From the NCBI GenBank assembly GCA_017935565.1, contig JAGBHK010000021.1, forward strand, positions 103,681-167,680: 64,000 nt of DNA, in the 5' to 3' direction. How positions within the stretch are numbered: position 1 is the stretch's first letter; each line of letters starts with the position of its first letter. The notes under the pieces are model-generated. The model saw nothing but the letters and a program-made list of their open reading frames with translations, made no database searches and was not told where the DNA came from. The translations under genes were made by a program, and so were the position numbers. Positions 26,828 through 35,831 of the stretch are shown here, piece after piece. Source of the DNA: Lachnospiraceae bacterium. Its GTDB lineage: Bacteria; Bacillota; Clostridia; Lachnospirales; Lachnospiraceae.

Positions 26828-28165
26828 TTAAACAATTTCTCCAATAAGGTCATAATCGCAGGAACCTGTGATTTTAACCTTAACAAAATCGCCTGTCATG
26901 AGTAACTCGCCTGTTGTAATAAAGATATTGCCGTCAATATCTGGCGCATCCATATATGTTCTACCAACATAAGCGCTCTCATCAACAATTTTACCCTCAA
27001 TTACAGCAAGAACTTCTTTTCCAATGTATTTTTCGCCATTTTCAAATGCAATTTCCTGCTGAAGTTCCATAATTTCAGCCCTTCTGTCCTCTTTAACTTC
27101 ATCATCAATCTGATCTTCCATTAAAGCTGCAGGAGTATCTTCCTCTGGAGAATATGCAAAAACGCCAAGACGCTCAAACTCCATCTCATCAACGAAATCA
27201 AGCAATTCTTCATGGTCTTCTTGTGTTTCTCCTGGGAAACCTGAAATTAATGTTGTTCTGATAACAATATCAGGAATCTGTCTTCTAAGCTTATTGATAA
27301 TATTAATAATATCCTGCTTATTAGTTTTTCTTCCCATTCTCTTCAAAATATTGTCACTGCAATGCTGAATTGGCACATCAATATAATTGCATATCTTTTG
27401 GTTGTTTTTCATTGTCTCTATGAGTTCATCGTAAATTTCTTCAGGATAGCAATACATAAGTCTAATAAAACTTATACCCTTGATTTTGCAAAGTTCCTCT
27501 AGCAATATATGAAGACTCTTCTTTCCATATAAATCAACACCATATATTGTAGTTTCCTGAGCAACTAAAATAAGTTCTTTTACACCTTTTTCAGCAAGAT
27601 ATTTAGCCTCTTCAATAAGTTTTTCCATCGGAACACTTCTGAATCGTCCTCTAATTTTTGGAATAATGCAATATGTGCAATGTTTATCGCAACCTTCCGC
27701 AATCTTTAGATGCGCATAATGTCCTCCGCCAGTTAAAACTCTATTAGTTTCTGGTAAGACTAATCTATCAAGAGGCATAAATTTCATTTCTTTATTGCCT
27801 TTTAAAGCTGAATCTATAACAGATACAATACTATCATAAGATGCCGTTCCAATAACTGCATCAACCTCTTCGATTTCATTTAAAACCTCTTCTTTATATC
27901 TTTCAGCGAGGCATCCCGTAACAATCAAGCATTTAAGAGAGCCTGCCTTCTTTAATTCAGCCATTTCCAATATAGTATTAATACTTTCTTCTTTTGCATC
28001 ATTAATAAAACAACAGCTATTAATAATTATAATATCCGCCTCTGTTTCATCATCTGTGAAAGTATAACCGTCTGCATTTAATAAACCAAGCATTTGTTCA
28101 GTATCTACAAGATTTTTATCACAACCTAAAGACACAAACAAAATTTTACCTTTATTGTCCGCCAT
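26828..28165 (-). CDS. rimO: Ribosomal protein S12 methylthiotransferase RimO
   Basis: A 445-aa radical-SAM enzyme that methylthiolates an aspartate of ribosomal protein S12. N-terminal UPF0004 domain with SLGCDKNLVDTEQ and the cluster cysteines (NSCCF, VTGCLAERY); radical-SAM motif CDKHCTYCIIPKIRGRFRS (CxxxCxxC) near residue 160; C-terminal TRAM domain. It starts 2 bp after rpoZ and is followed closely by pgsA. Confidence 0.95.
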   Translation of the reverse strand: MADNKGKILFVSLGCDKNLVDTEQMLGLLNADGYTFTDDETEADIIIINSCCFINDAKEESINTILEMAELKKAGSLKCLIVTGCLAERYKEEVLNEIEEVDAVIGTASYDSIVSVIDSALKGNKEMKFMPLDRLVLPETNRVLTGGGHYAHLKIAEGCDKHCTYCIIPKIRGRFRSVPMEKLIEEAKYLAEKGVKELILVAQETTIYGVDLYGKKSLHILLEELCKIKGISFIRLMYCYPEEIYDELIETMKNNQKICNYIDVPIQHCSDNILKRMGRKTNKQDIINIINKLRRQIPDIVIRTTLISGFPGETQEDHEELLDFVDEMEFERLGVFAYSPEEDTPAALMEDQIDDEVKEDRRAEIMELQQEIAFENGEKYIGKEVLAVIEGKIVDESAYVGRTYMDAPDIDGNIFITTGELLMTGDFVKVKITGSCDYDLIGEIV

Positions 28166-28167
28166 TA

Positions 28168-28404
28168 TTATTTATCCTCGTCACCTACGATTTTAACTTT
28201 TCCTGCGTAAAGTTCTTCAACAGCAACGGATAATGCTTTTTTACTCTTGCAATCAACAAGTGGAGCTGTACCTCTTACTATCTGTCTTGCTCTTTTTGCT
28301 GTAGCAAGAACGATTGAGTATCTGCTCTGTACTACTGGCTGTTCGCCCTGTTCTACTTCGCTGTTTGCAACAGCCATTAAATCTGAATATGATGGATGTA
28401 ACAT
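28168..28404 (-). CDS. rpoZ: RNA polymerase omega subunit
   Basis: A 78-aa omega subunit. It begins MLHPSYSDL and has the conserved YSIVLATAKRARQI segment, then a PLVDCKSKKALSVAVEEL tail. It promotes RNA polymerase assembly. It is encoded 2 bp after gmk, the usual partner in Firmicutes. Confidence 0.93.
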   Translation of the reverse strand: MLHPSYSDLMAVANSEVEQGEQPVVQSRYSIVLATAKRARQIVRGTAPLVDCKSKKALSVAVEELYAGKVKIVGDEDK

Positions 28405-28406
28405 TT

Positions 28407-29039
28407 TTAACCTCTTTCTGAAAATACTTTTAAATCTTCTCTTATAATATTAATAGTTTCTACATTTCTATCTGCCTTTGAACGTTCTGATTGTATGATT
28501 CCATGAAGTTCATCAATACATACATCTAACTTATCATTTATAAGCAAATAGTCATATTTATCCATAAATACACTTTCCTCAACTGCTCGACTAAGTCTAG
28601 CATTGATTGTATCCATGTCCTCTGTTCCTCTGCCAACAAGTCTTGCTTTAAGTTCGGCAGCACTTGGTGGTGTAATGAATATCAAAACAACATCCTTAAT
28701 AAGTTCTTTCACCTTCATCGCACCCTGTAATTCAATTTCGAGAATAACATTCTTACCAGCATCTAGCTGTGTTTCAACATATTCTCTAGGTGTACCATAG
28801 TAATTGCCAACATACTGTGCATATTCTATAAGTTCATTCTGTTCAATCATTTTCTCAAATTCTTCAACAGTCTTATAAAAATAATGAACACCATTAATTT
28901 CGCCTTCTCTAGGAGCTCTTGTAGTTGCAGAAATACTCAATGCATAATCATCATATTTCTCCATAAGACCTTTCATAACAGTTCCTTTACCAGCCCCAGA
29001 AAATCCTGATACAATAACTAATACGCCTCTTTTTTTCAT
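28407..29039 (-). CDS. gmk: Guanylate kinase
   Basis: A 210-aa kinase converting GMP to GDP. P-loop SGFSGAGKGT near the N-terminus, then SATTRAPREGEINGVHYFF-like GMP-binding region (SATTRAPREGEINGVHYFYK) and the lid segment. Start at MKKRG, placed by AGGAGG; the earlier in-frame ATG lies inside the yicC end. Note that the small DUF370 gene remA, often between yicC and gmk in this phylum, is absent here. Confidence 0.96.
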   Translation of the reverse strand: MKKRGVLVIVSGFSGAGKGTVMKGLMEKYDDYALSISATTRAPREGEINGVHYFYKTVEEFEKMIEQNELIEYAQYVGNYYGTPREYVETQLDAGKNVILEIELQGAMKVKELIKDVVLIFITPPSAAELKARLVGRGTEDMDTINARLSRAVEESVFMDKYDYLLINDKLDVCIDELHGIIQSERSKADRNVETINIIREDLKVFSERG

Positions 29040-29049
29040 AGGACACCTC

Positions 29050-29928
29050 CTATTCAATATTTTGTATCTGCTCTCTGATTTTTTCTATCTCAACCTTAAG
29101 TTCGATACCTTTATCTGTAATTTCTAAATCATTAGCTTTTGACATTGTTGTGTTAGCTTCTCGATTCATCTCTTGTGCAAGGAAATCAAGTTTCTTACCA
29201 ACATCATTACCCTGCTTCAATTCCGATGACATCTTCTCAATGTGACTCTTAAGTCTAACAAGTTCCTCGTCAACACACATTTTATCAGAATAAATAACAA
29301 CCTCAGTTGCAATACGATTTTCGTCAACAACCTTATCTGTTAAGACTTCATTAACTTTATCATACAACTTCTGTCTATATTCTTCCAAAACTTTTGGTGA
29401 ACGAACACTGACAAACTCAACAATATCTCTAATGTTATCAAGTTTTGCCTGCAAATCATCTGCAAGATTTTTTCCTTCTTTTTCTCTTTCAGCAACGAAT
29501 GCTTTCATAGCTTCATTTACTGCACTAGATAAACAAGGCCATAATTCTTCAATATCTTCTTCTGTATCTTCCATTGTAAGTACATCATGACAATTTGCAA
29601 GAATTGAGGCATTCAAATTGTTATCAATGCCAAATTTCTCACTAATTATACCATAATACTTCGCATACTGACCTGCAAGTTCTTCGTTAAATTTAAGATT
29701 ACAGCTATCAATGCTTTCATCTTCATAATTAATATACATGTCAAGTTTGCCTCGAGTTGCATACTTTTTAATGATATTTCTAACTTCATTTTCATATGCA
29801 TTAAATCTTTTAGGTATTCTAATATTCATATCCAAATACCTATGATTTACCGATTTAACTTCAACTGTAAATTTCTTTTGTCCAAAAGAGCATTCTGCCC
29901 TTCCGAAACCAGTCATACTTCTAATCAT
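29050..29928 (-). CDS. yicC: YicC/YloC-family endoribonuclease
   Basis: A 292-aa protein opening with MIRSMTGFGRAE and containing VEVKSVNHRYLD(M), both diagnostic of YicC. The C-terminal DUF1732 part has DEELVRLKSHIEKMSSEL and KLDFLAQEMNREANTTMSKA. Members have been shown to act as endoribonucleases in RNA turnover. First gene of the operon with gmk, rpoZ, rimO and pgsA, with a promoter just upstream. Confidence 0.95.
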   Translation of the reverse strand: MIRSMTGFGRAECSFGQKKFTVEVKSVNHRYLDMNIRIPKRFNAYENEVRNIIKKYATRGKLDMYINYEDESIDSCNLKFNEELAGQYAKYYGIISEKFGIDNNLNASILANCHDVLTMEDTEEDIEELWPCLSSAVNEAMKAFVAEREKEGKNLADDLQAKLDNIRDIVEFVSVRSPKVLEEYRQKLYDKVNEVLTDKVVDENRIATEVVIYSDKMCVDEELVRLKSHIEKMSSELKQGNDVGKKLDFLAQEMNREANTTMSKANDLEITDKGIELKVEIEKIREQIQNIE

Positions 29929-29948
29929 TTTTCTTCCATTTCCAAGCG

Positions 29949-29977
29949 ATTATATTTCATTTTCAAGAAAAAAGCAA
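29949..29977 (-). promoter_or_regulatory. Putative SigA promoter of the yicC operon
   Basis: TTGCTT, 17-bp spacer, perfect TATAAT on the minus strand, in the 53-bp gap after the polyamine transporter genes. No terminator is evident in that gap. Confidence 0.6.
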
Positions 29978-29981
29978 CCTT

Positions 29982-31982
29982 CTATTTTCTCTTTCGCTCT
30001 TTGATACCTTCCCTTATGTTCCAAACAATCAATAATACAAGCACAAGTACAATACCAACAATATTTAGAATGACAAACATCCTTCCCATACCTGTATCTT
30101 CTTCCTCTTCATCAGCTAATTCACTGCTAGCAGCTCCAACCTCTGTCCAGTATTTATCATACATAGCATCTCCATCTTCACCAAGATATTCATATACTTC
30201 ACATCTTGCTAAAACTTCATCACTAGGATACAATGCCTGGCTGTTAAGAAGTTCTTCGTCTTCAATCAACTCTTTAACACCAGTATTAGGTGACGCATAG
30301 AGAATGTACTCAAAATTCAATAATGCGATTTCCGGACGGCACATAAAATTAATCCATTCTTCAGCCGCTTCTTTATTCTCAGCATTTGAAGGAATAACCC
30401 ATGAATCAACCCAGAAATTTGTTCCCTCTTTTGGTACAACATATTCAAGGTCAGGATTTTCTTCTCTCATATATTCAGCTTCACCTGAATAAATAACACC
30501 TATTGCCGCTCTGTTATCAATCATTTTATCTCTAACCTGGTCAACAACATACGCCTGAACCAATGGTTTCTGCTTAATCAATAATTCTGTAGCCTCTTTA
30601 ATTTCATCTTCATTTAACGAGTTTATACTATATCCAAGTTCAGACAATGCAACACAAAATGCATCTCTTACACTTGCCTGCATAAGTATATTTCCTGCAT
30701 ATTTCTCGTCAAACAAAATATCCCAACTATCAACCACATCATCTACCATAGTTGTATTATACATAATACCAACAGTTCCGTAGCAATATGGAACAGAATA
30801 TTTATTTTCAGGGTCAAAACCTTTTGATAACTCCATATATTCCTCACCAATATAAGAAATATTAGGAATGTTTTCGTAATTAATTTCTGCTAAAAGACCA
30901 TTTTCAATCATTTTAGCAATCATATAGTCCGAAGGACATATTACATCGTATATTCTTGCACCTCTGTCTACAATAGTATACATATCTTCATTTGTTTCAA
31001 ATTCTTCATAATATACTTTGTATCCAGTCTCTTCCTCAAACATCTTAATTACTTCAGGGTCAATATATTCCCCCCAGTTATATACATATAACTCTTTATT
31101 AGATGTTGGTGAATTATCTTTCATACTAAAAATAAATGCAATAATAATCAATACCGCAACAACCCCAGATGCCGCAAATGTAAATATTCTCTTCTTTCTG
31201 CTCATTGGCTTCTTTTCTCGCTTTTCAGAAGGAGCTCTATTTGCAAGAATCATAAGAATAAATACAGTTACAAACAAAAGAGTTGATAACGCATACATTT
31301 CAGGTTTAATACCTTTTTTAACCTCTGTATAAATCTTTGTAGATAATGTATCAATACCTGAACCTCTTGTAAAATATGTAATTACGAAATCATCAATTGA
31401 CATCGTAAATGCCATAACAAATCCTGATAATACTCCAGGCATAATTTCCGGTAATGTAATCTTAAAAAATGCCTGTAAAGGTGTAGCACCTAAATCTCTT
31501 GCCGCTTCATACATTGACCTGTCGCTTTGCTCTATTTTAGGCATAACGCTAAGTACCACATATGGTAAGCAAAATGTAATATGCGCAATTAAAAGAGTAT
31601 TGAATGTAAGTTTCATACCAATACCAATAAACAAAAGCATAAATGCAAGACCAGTAACAATCTCCGCATTAAGCATCGGAATATTAGTAACGCCGTTAAT
31701 TACGCTTTTTGTACTCCTTTTCATCTTACTTATGGCTACGCATCCTAAAACACCTAAAACAGTGGAAATAGTCGCTGCCAAAACTGCGATAAGAAGAGTA
31801 TTTTTTAACGAATTAAGTATCGCCTCATTTTCAAAAAGATTTTTATACCAATCAAGGGTAAATCCACCCCATTTTCCAAGGACCTTTGTATTGTTAAACG
31901 ATGAAACAATAAGCACTCCTATAGGAAGATATAAAAACAATATTATAAGGCCAATATATATTTTCTTTAAATACTTTGCCAT
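29982..31982 (-). CDS. potCD: Spermidine/putrescine permease-binding protein fusion (PotC-PotD)
   Basis: A 666-aa fusion. Residues 1 to about 250 are a PotC permease with about six helices and the EAA coupling loop (YEAARDLGATPLQAFFKITLP, about 158-178). A basic linker and an extra helix (about 265-286) lead to a PotD-type polyamine-binding domain starting ELYVYNWGEYIDPEVIKMF and including FWVDSWVIP. The binding domain is followed by an acidic stretch and a second C-terminal transmembrane helix (about 635-657) with a basic tail. The binding domain would thus be tethered outside at both ends. It follows potA and potB in one operon and takes up spermidine or putrescine. Confidence 0.93.
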   Translation of the reverse strand: MAKYLKKIYIGLIILFLYLPIGVLIVSSFNNTKVLGKWGGFTLDWYKNLFENEAILNSLKNTLLIAVLAATISTVLGVLGCVAISKMKRSTKSVINGVTNIPMLNAEIVTGLAFMLLFIGIGMKLTFNTLLIAHITFCLPYVVLSVMPKIEQSDRSMYEAARDLGATPLQAFFKITLPEIMPGVLSGFVMAFTMSIDDFVITYFTRGSGIDTLSTKIYTEVKKGIKPEMYALSTLLFVTVFILMILANRAPSEKREKKPMSRKKRIFTFAASGVVAVLIIIAFIFSMKDNSPTSNKELYVYNWGEYIDPEVIKMFEEETGYKVYYEEFETNEDMYTIVDRGARIYDVICPSDYMIAKMIENGLLAEINYENIPNISYIGEEYMELSKGFDPENKYSVPYCYGTVGIMYNTTMVDDVVDSWDILFDEKYAGNILMQASVRDAFCVALSELGYSINSLNEDEIKEATELLIKQKPLVQAYVVDQVRDKMIDNRAAIGVIYSGEAEYMREENPDLEYVVPKEGTNFWVDSWVIPSNAENKEAAEEWINFMCRPEIALLNFEYILYASPNTGVKELIEDEELLNSQALYPSDEVLARCEVYEYLGEDGDAMYDKYWTEVGAASSELADEEEEDTGMGRMFVILNIVGIVLVLVLLIVWNIREGIKERKRK

Positions 31983-32014
31983 CTATTTTATACCTTAAAG
32001 TTCCTTTCAAATCA

Positions 32015-32845
32015 TTAAATAAGCGAACTTTTATCCTCGCCTTTACTGTATCTTGCCTGAAAAAGCATATTAACAACAATGAATATCATTAAAATCAAAG
32101 ACAAACCAGCGCCTAAATTCATATTTCCGGCTCTCTTTACCTTACTTTCAATAATATTACCAATAAGAAGCATTTTACCGCCACCTAAAATATCCGAAAT
32201 TGCAAATGTTGTAAGAGAAGGTACAAAAACCATAATAACGCCACTTACAATACCTGGCATACTGAGAGGTAAAATAATTTTCATAAGTGTTTGAGAGTAA
32301 CTTGCCCCCAAATCTCTTGCTGCATTGATAACATTATCATCAATTTTAATCATCGTGTTATATATAGGCAAAACCATAAAAGGCAAAAAGTCATAAACCA
32401 TGCCAAGTACAATGGCTGCCGGTGTATTTATGATACTAAATCCCTCAATTCCAAAGAAACCTAAAAACGTATCTAAAACACCATTAATATCCAAAATCGC
32501 CTGCCATGCATAAGTTCTAAGCAGGAAATTCATCCACATTGGCAATATAAATAGAAAAACGATAAATCCTTTATTGGTAATCTTCATATTTCTAAGTATA
32601 AGCGCCAAAGGAAAGGCTAATAAAAAACAAATAATTGTACACACAAGTGCTAAATCCAATGATAAGAATAATGCTTCGTAATAAATCGGCTCACTAATAG
32701 CTCTAACATTATCCAAAGTAAATTTTCCATCGCCATCCGTTAAACCATAATACAAAACAAACATAAGCGGAATTACAATGAATCCTATAATCCATACCAA
32801 ATATGGACCCGCTACTAATGTGTTTTTTAATCTCTTTCTACTCAT
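32015..32845 (-). CDS. potB: Spermidine/putrescine ABC transporter permease
   Basis: A 276-aa permease of the PotB type with about six transmembrane segments. [12 protein letters not shown] (about residue 105) and the EAA-like loop [20 protein letters not shown] are typical. Its first codons overlap the end of potA by 8 bases, implying coupled translation, and potCD follows after 32 bp. Confidence 0.94.
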   Translation of the reverse strand: MSRKRLKNTLVAGPYLVWIIGFIVIPLMFVLYYGLTDGDGKFTLDNVRAISEPIYYEALFLSLDLALVCTIICFLLAFPLALILRNMKITNKGFIVFLFILPMWMNFLLRTYAWQAILDINGVLDTFLGFFGIEGFSIINTPAAIVLGMVYDFLPFMVLPIYNTMIKIDDNVINAARDLGASYSQTLMKIILPLSMPGIVSGVIMVFVPSLTTFAISDILGGGKMLLIGNIIESKVKRAGNMNLGAGLSLILMIFIVVNMLFQARYSKGEDKSSLI

Positions 32846-33911
32846 CTAACATCACCGCCTCTTCGTCTTCTGACGCAGGTTTGTTCATAATCTGAATGTT
32901 AAATGGATCAACTTTAATACCTACCTTTGTTCCAACAGGTACAAGTTTTGTACTTTGTACAAGCCACTCATAACCGTGAGCCTGAACTTCCATTTCATAA
33001 TGAACACCCTTAAAGATAAGGTGTGAAACAACACCTTCGATGATTCCTTCCTGTGGTGATACAAGTTCCACGTCTTCTGGTCTGATAACAACATCGACTG
33101 GTGTATTATTACCAAAACCTTCATCAACACATGCGAACTTTGTTCCAAGTATCTCAACCACTTTATCCTCAATCATAACACCATCAATAATATTACTATC
33201 ACCAATAAAGTCTGCAACAAAGGCATTTTCTGGCTCATTATAAATATTTTCAGGTGTACCAATCTGCTGTATATATCCCTGATTCATAACAACAATAGTA
33301 TCAGACATAGTAAGCGCTTCTTCCTGGTCATGCGTAACATAAATAAATGTGATACCAAGTTCGTTCTTAAGTCTAATAAGCTCGTACTGCATGTCCTGTC
33401 TAAGTTTTAAATCAAGCGCACCTAAAGGTTCGTCAAGTAAAAGAACCTTTGGTTCATTAACAATAGCTCTCGCTATGGCAATTCTCTGCTGCTGACCACC
33501 ACTTAACTGGTCTGCCATTCTATTTTCATATCCATCAAGATTAACAAGTTTTAAGGCATACTTAATCTTATCATCTATGTAGGCTTTACTCTTTTTCTTT
33601 ATTTTTAAACCAAATGCTATATTTTCAGCTATAGTCATATGTGTAAATAATGCATATTTCTGAAACACTGTATTAAGTGTCCTCTTATGAGGTGGCAATT
33701 TAGTAATATCCTGTCCATCAAATATTATTTTACCCTGATCAGGACTTTCGAAACCACCAATCAATCTCAATGTTGTAGTTTTACCACATCCACTTGGTCC
33801 TAATAACGTTAAAAATTCATTCTCGCGAATATAAAGATTTAAGTCATCTAAGATAAGTTCATTATCATAAGACTTTGAAATATTAACAAGATCAATAAGT
33901 TTGTTGCTCAT
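32838..33911 (-). CDS. potA: Spermidine/putrescine ABC transporter ATP-binding protein
   Basis: A 357-aa ATPase with Walker [13 protein letters not shown] (about residues 38-49), Q-loop in [13 protein letters not shown], signature [14 protein letters not shown], Walker [13 protein letters not shown] and a C-terminal TOBE domain (about 280-345). It powers uptake through PotB and PotC-PotD. First gene of the operon, divergent from rqcH. Confidence 0.96.
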   Translation of the reverse strand: MSNKLIDLVNISKSYDNELILDDLNLYIRENEFLTLLGPSGCGKTTTLRLIGGFESPDQGKIIFDGQDITKLPPHKRTLNTVFQKYALFTHMTIAENIAFGLKIKKKSKAYIDDKIKYALKLVNLDGYENRMADQLSGGQQQRIAIARAIVNEPKVLLLDEPLGALDLKLRQDMQYELIRLKNELGITFIYVTHDQEEALTMSDTIVVMNQGYIQQIGTPENIYNEPENAFVADFIGDSNIIDGVMIEDKVVEILGTKFACVDEGFGNNTPVDVVIRPEDVELVSPQEGIIEGVVSHLIFKGVHYEMEVQAHGYEWLVQSTKLVPVGTKVGIKVDPFNIQIMNKPASEDEEAVMLDE

Positions 33912-34009
33912 TATCTACATCCTTTCTTATGTAAAGTCTAGTACCCATATAAATATAAAGATACAGACTTTATCATAACACAGTAACGACAAAAATGAAA
34001 GAAAAATAT

Positions 34010-34037
34010 TTGTATTTTTCAAAATAATTGGTATACT
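34010..34037 (+). promoter_or_regulatory. Putative promoter of rqcH with extended -10
   Basis: TTGTAT, 16-bp spacer, TATACT preceded by TGG (extended -10), about 40 nt before the GGAGG ribosome site. Confidence 0.55.
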
Positions 34038-34078
34038 AGAGTGAAGATTGTACAAAAATCGATGTGGAGGATGAAAAC

Positions 34079-35815
34079 ATGGCCTTTGATGGTATTACAG
34101 TCGCTTCATTGGTAAGCGAATTAAAAGATAAATTAATGGGTGGTCGACTATTTAAAATTGCCCAACCTGAAAACGATGAATTACAGCTTACAATTAAGGT
34201 TATCAAGGAACAGTACAAATTGCTTATTTCTGCTGGCGCTTCACTGCCACTTATGTATCTCACAGATACTAACAAAACAAGCCCTCTTACTGCTCCTAAT
34301 TTTTGTATGCTTCTTAGAAAACACATTAACAATGGTAAAATCATTGATATTTATCAGCCTGGTTTGGAGCGAATTGTAAATTTCAAAATTGAACATTACA
34401 ACGAAATGGGCGATTTGTGCGAAAAGATTCTTGCAATTGAACTTATGGGCAAGCATAGTAATATTATTTTTATGGAAACAGATGGCACAATCATCGACAG
34501 TATTAAGCATGTAAATAGCGTAATGAGTTCTGTCCGACAGGTTTTACCTGGAAGAACTTATTTCATTCCTGATACAATGTCAAAATGCAATCCTTTATCA
34601 ACTAACTATGAAGAATTTTATAATGCATTATCAAATAAATCTGTCAATGTTTCAAAAGCAATATATACTTCATACACAGGCATAAGCCCTATTATTGCTG
34701 AAGAAATTTGTTATCGCGCTAATATTGACAGTGATTTATCTGTTAATATATTGGATGAAAATTCGTATAAATGCTTATACAATGAATTTGATAACATTAT
34801 TGCTCAAATTAAAAATAGCAAGTTCACACCTAATATCATATATAAAAATGATGAACCTATTGAGTTTTCACCAATTAATTTGAAGATTTATTCTGATTTA
34901 CAAGTAAATAATTTCGACTCAATAAGTGATGTCTTAAACAATTATTATGCCAAAAAGAATATAATCACTAGAATCAGACAAAAATCTTATGATATAAGAA
35001 AAATCGTCACTACTACTTTGGAAAAAGATTATAAAAAATACGAGTTACAGCTTAGACAATTGAAAGATACTGAAAAACGTGATAAATACAAGGTTTATGG
35101 TGAATTAATAACTGCCTACGGCTATGGTGTGGAACCTGGCAGCAAATCTATGAACGCATTGAATTATTACACCAATGAAGAAATTACAATTCCTCTTGAT
35201 GAAACGATTTCAGTTATGGATAATGCAAAAAAATACTTTGATAAATATACAAAACTTAAAAGAACAAGCGAGGCGCTCGAATCCATTGTATTAGAAACAA
35301 AATCAGAAATTGACCATTTAGAATCAGTACTAACCTCTCTTGATATGGCATTAACTGAAGATGATTTAAAGGAAATCAAGGAAGAACTTATAATGTCAGG
35401 TTACATAAAAAGAAAAGGACCTGCTAAAAAAGAAAAAATCAAAAACGAACCTTACCACTACATTTCTTCTGATGGATTTGATATGTATGTTGGCAAAAAT
35501 AATTTGCAAAACGAAGAAATCACATTTAAGCTTGCAAATGGTGGTGACTGGTGGTTCCACTCAAAAAACTTTCCAGGCTCACATGTAATTGTAAAGACCA
35601 ACGGACAAGAACTTCCTGACAGTACTTTCGAAGAAGCTGCAAAACTTGCTGCATATTATTCAAAAGGCAGGGACCAGGATAAAGTTGAAATTGATTACAT
35701 TGAAAGAAAACATGTAAAAAAAGTGGCTGGTGCAAAGCCTGGATTTGTAATTTATCATACAAACTATTCTATGGCTATTGAGCCAGATATAAGAAAAATC
35801 GAGCAGGTAAACTAA
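34079..35815 (+). CDS. rqcH: Ribosome quality control protein RqcH (NFACT/Rqc2 family)
   Basis: A 578-aa protein that binds stalled 50S subunits and recruits tRNA-Ala to add C-terminal alanine tags. Domains: NFACT-N from residue 1 (MAFDGITVASLVSELKDKL, MGGRLFKIAQPENDEL), HhH region, a coiled coil (about 290-440) and the NFACT-R (DUF814) domain with GGDWWFHSKNFPGSHV near residue 490. The start is chosen at MAFDG, eight bases after TGGAGG; an ATG five codons earlier lies on the ribosome site. In older annotation the family is called fibronectin-binding protein. Confidence 0.94.
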   Translation: MAFDGITVASLVSELKDKLMGGRLFKIAQPENDELQLTIKVIKEQYKLLISAGASLPLMYLTDTNKTSPLTAPNFCMLLRKHINNGKIIDIYQPGLERIVNFKIEHYNEMGDLCEKILAIELMGKHSNIIFMETDGTIIDSIKHVNSVMSSVRQVLPGRTYFIPDTMSKCNPLSTNYEEFYNALSNKSVNVSKAIYTSYTGISPIIAEEICYRANIDSDLSVNILDENSYKCLYNEFDNIIAQIKNSKFTPNIIYKNDEPIEFSPINLKIYSDLQVNNFDSISDVLNNYYAKKNIITRIRQKSYDIRKIVTTTLEKDYKKYELQLRQLKDTEKRDKYKVYGELITAYGYGVEPGSKSMNALNYYTNEEITIPLDETISVMDNAKKYFDKYTKLKRTSEALESIVLETKSEIDHLESVLTSLDMALTEDDLKEIKEELIMSGYIKRKGPAKKEKIKNEPYHYISSDGFDMYVGKNNLQNEEITFKLANGGDWWFHSKNFPGSHVIVKTNGQELPDSTFEEAAKLAAYYSKGRDQDKVEIDYIERKHVKKVAGAKPGFVIYHTNYSMAIEPDIRKIEQVN

Positions 35816-35830
35816 GACCTGCTCGATTTT
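35795..35830. terminator. Bidirectional terminator between rqcH and the giant surface protein gene
   Basis: Perfect 14-bp arms (35795-35808 and 35817-35830, AAAATCGAGCAGGT and its complement) with an 8-nt loop. Each strand ends in a T run. The rqcH stop codon lies in the loop, so one hairpin serves both convergent genes. Confidence 0.9.
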
Positions 35831-35831
35831 G

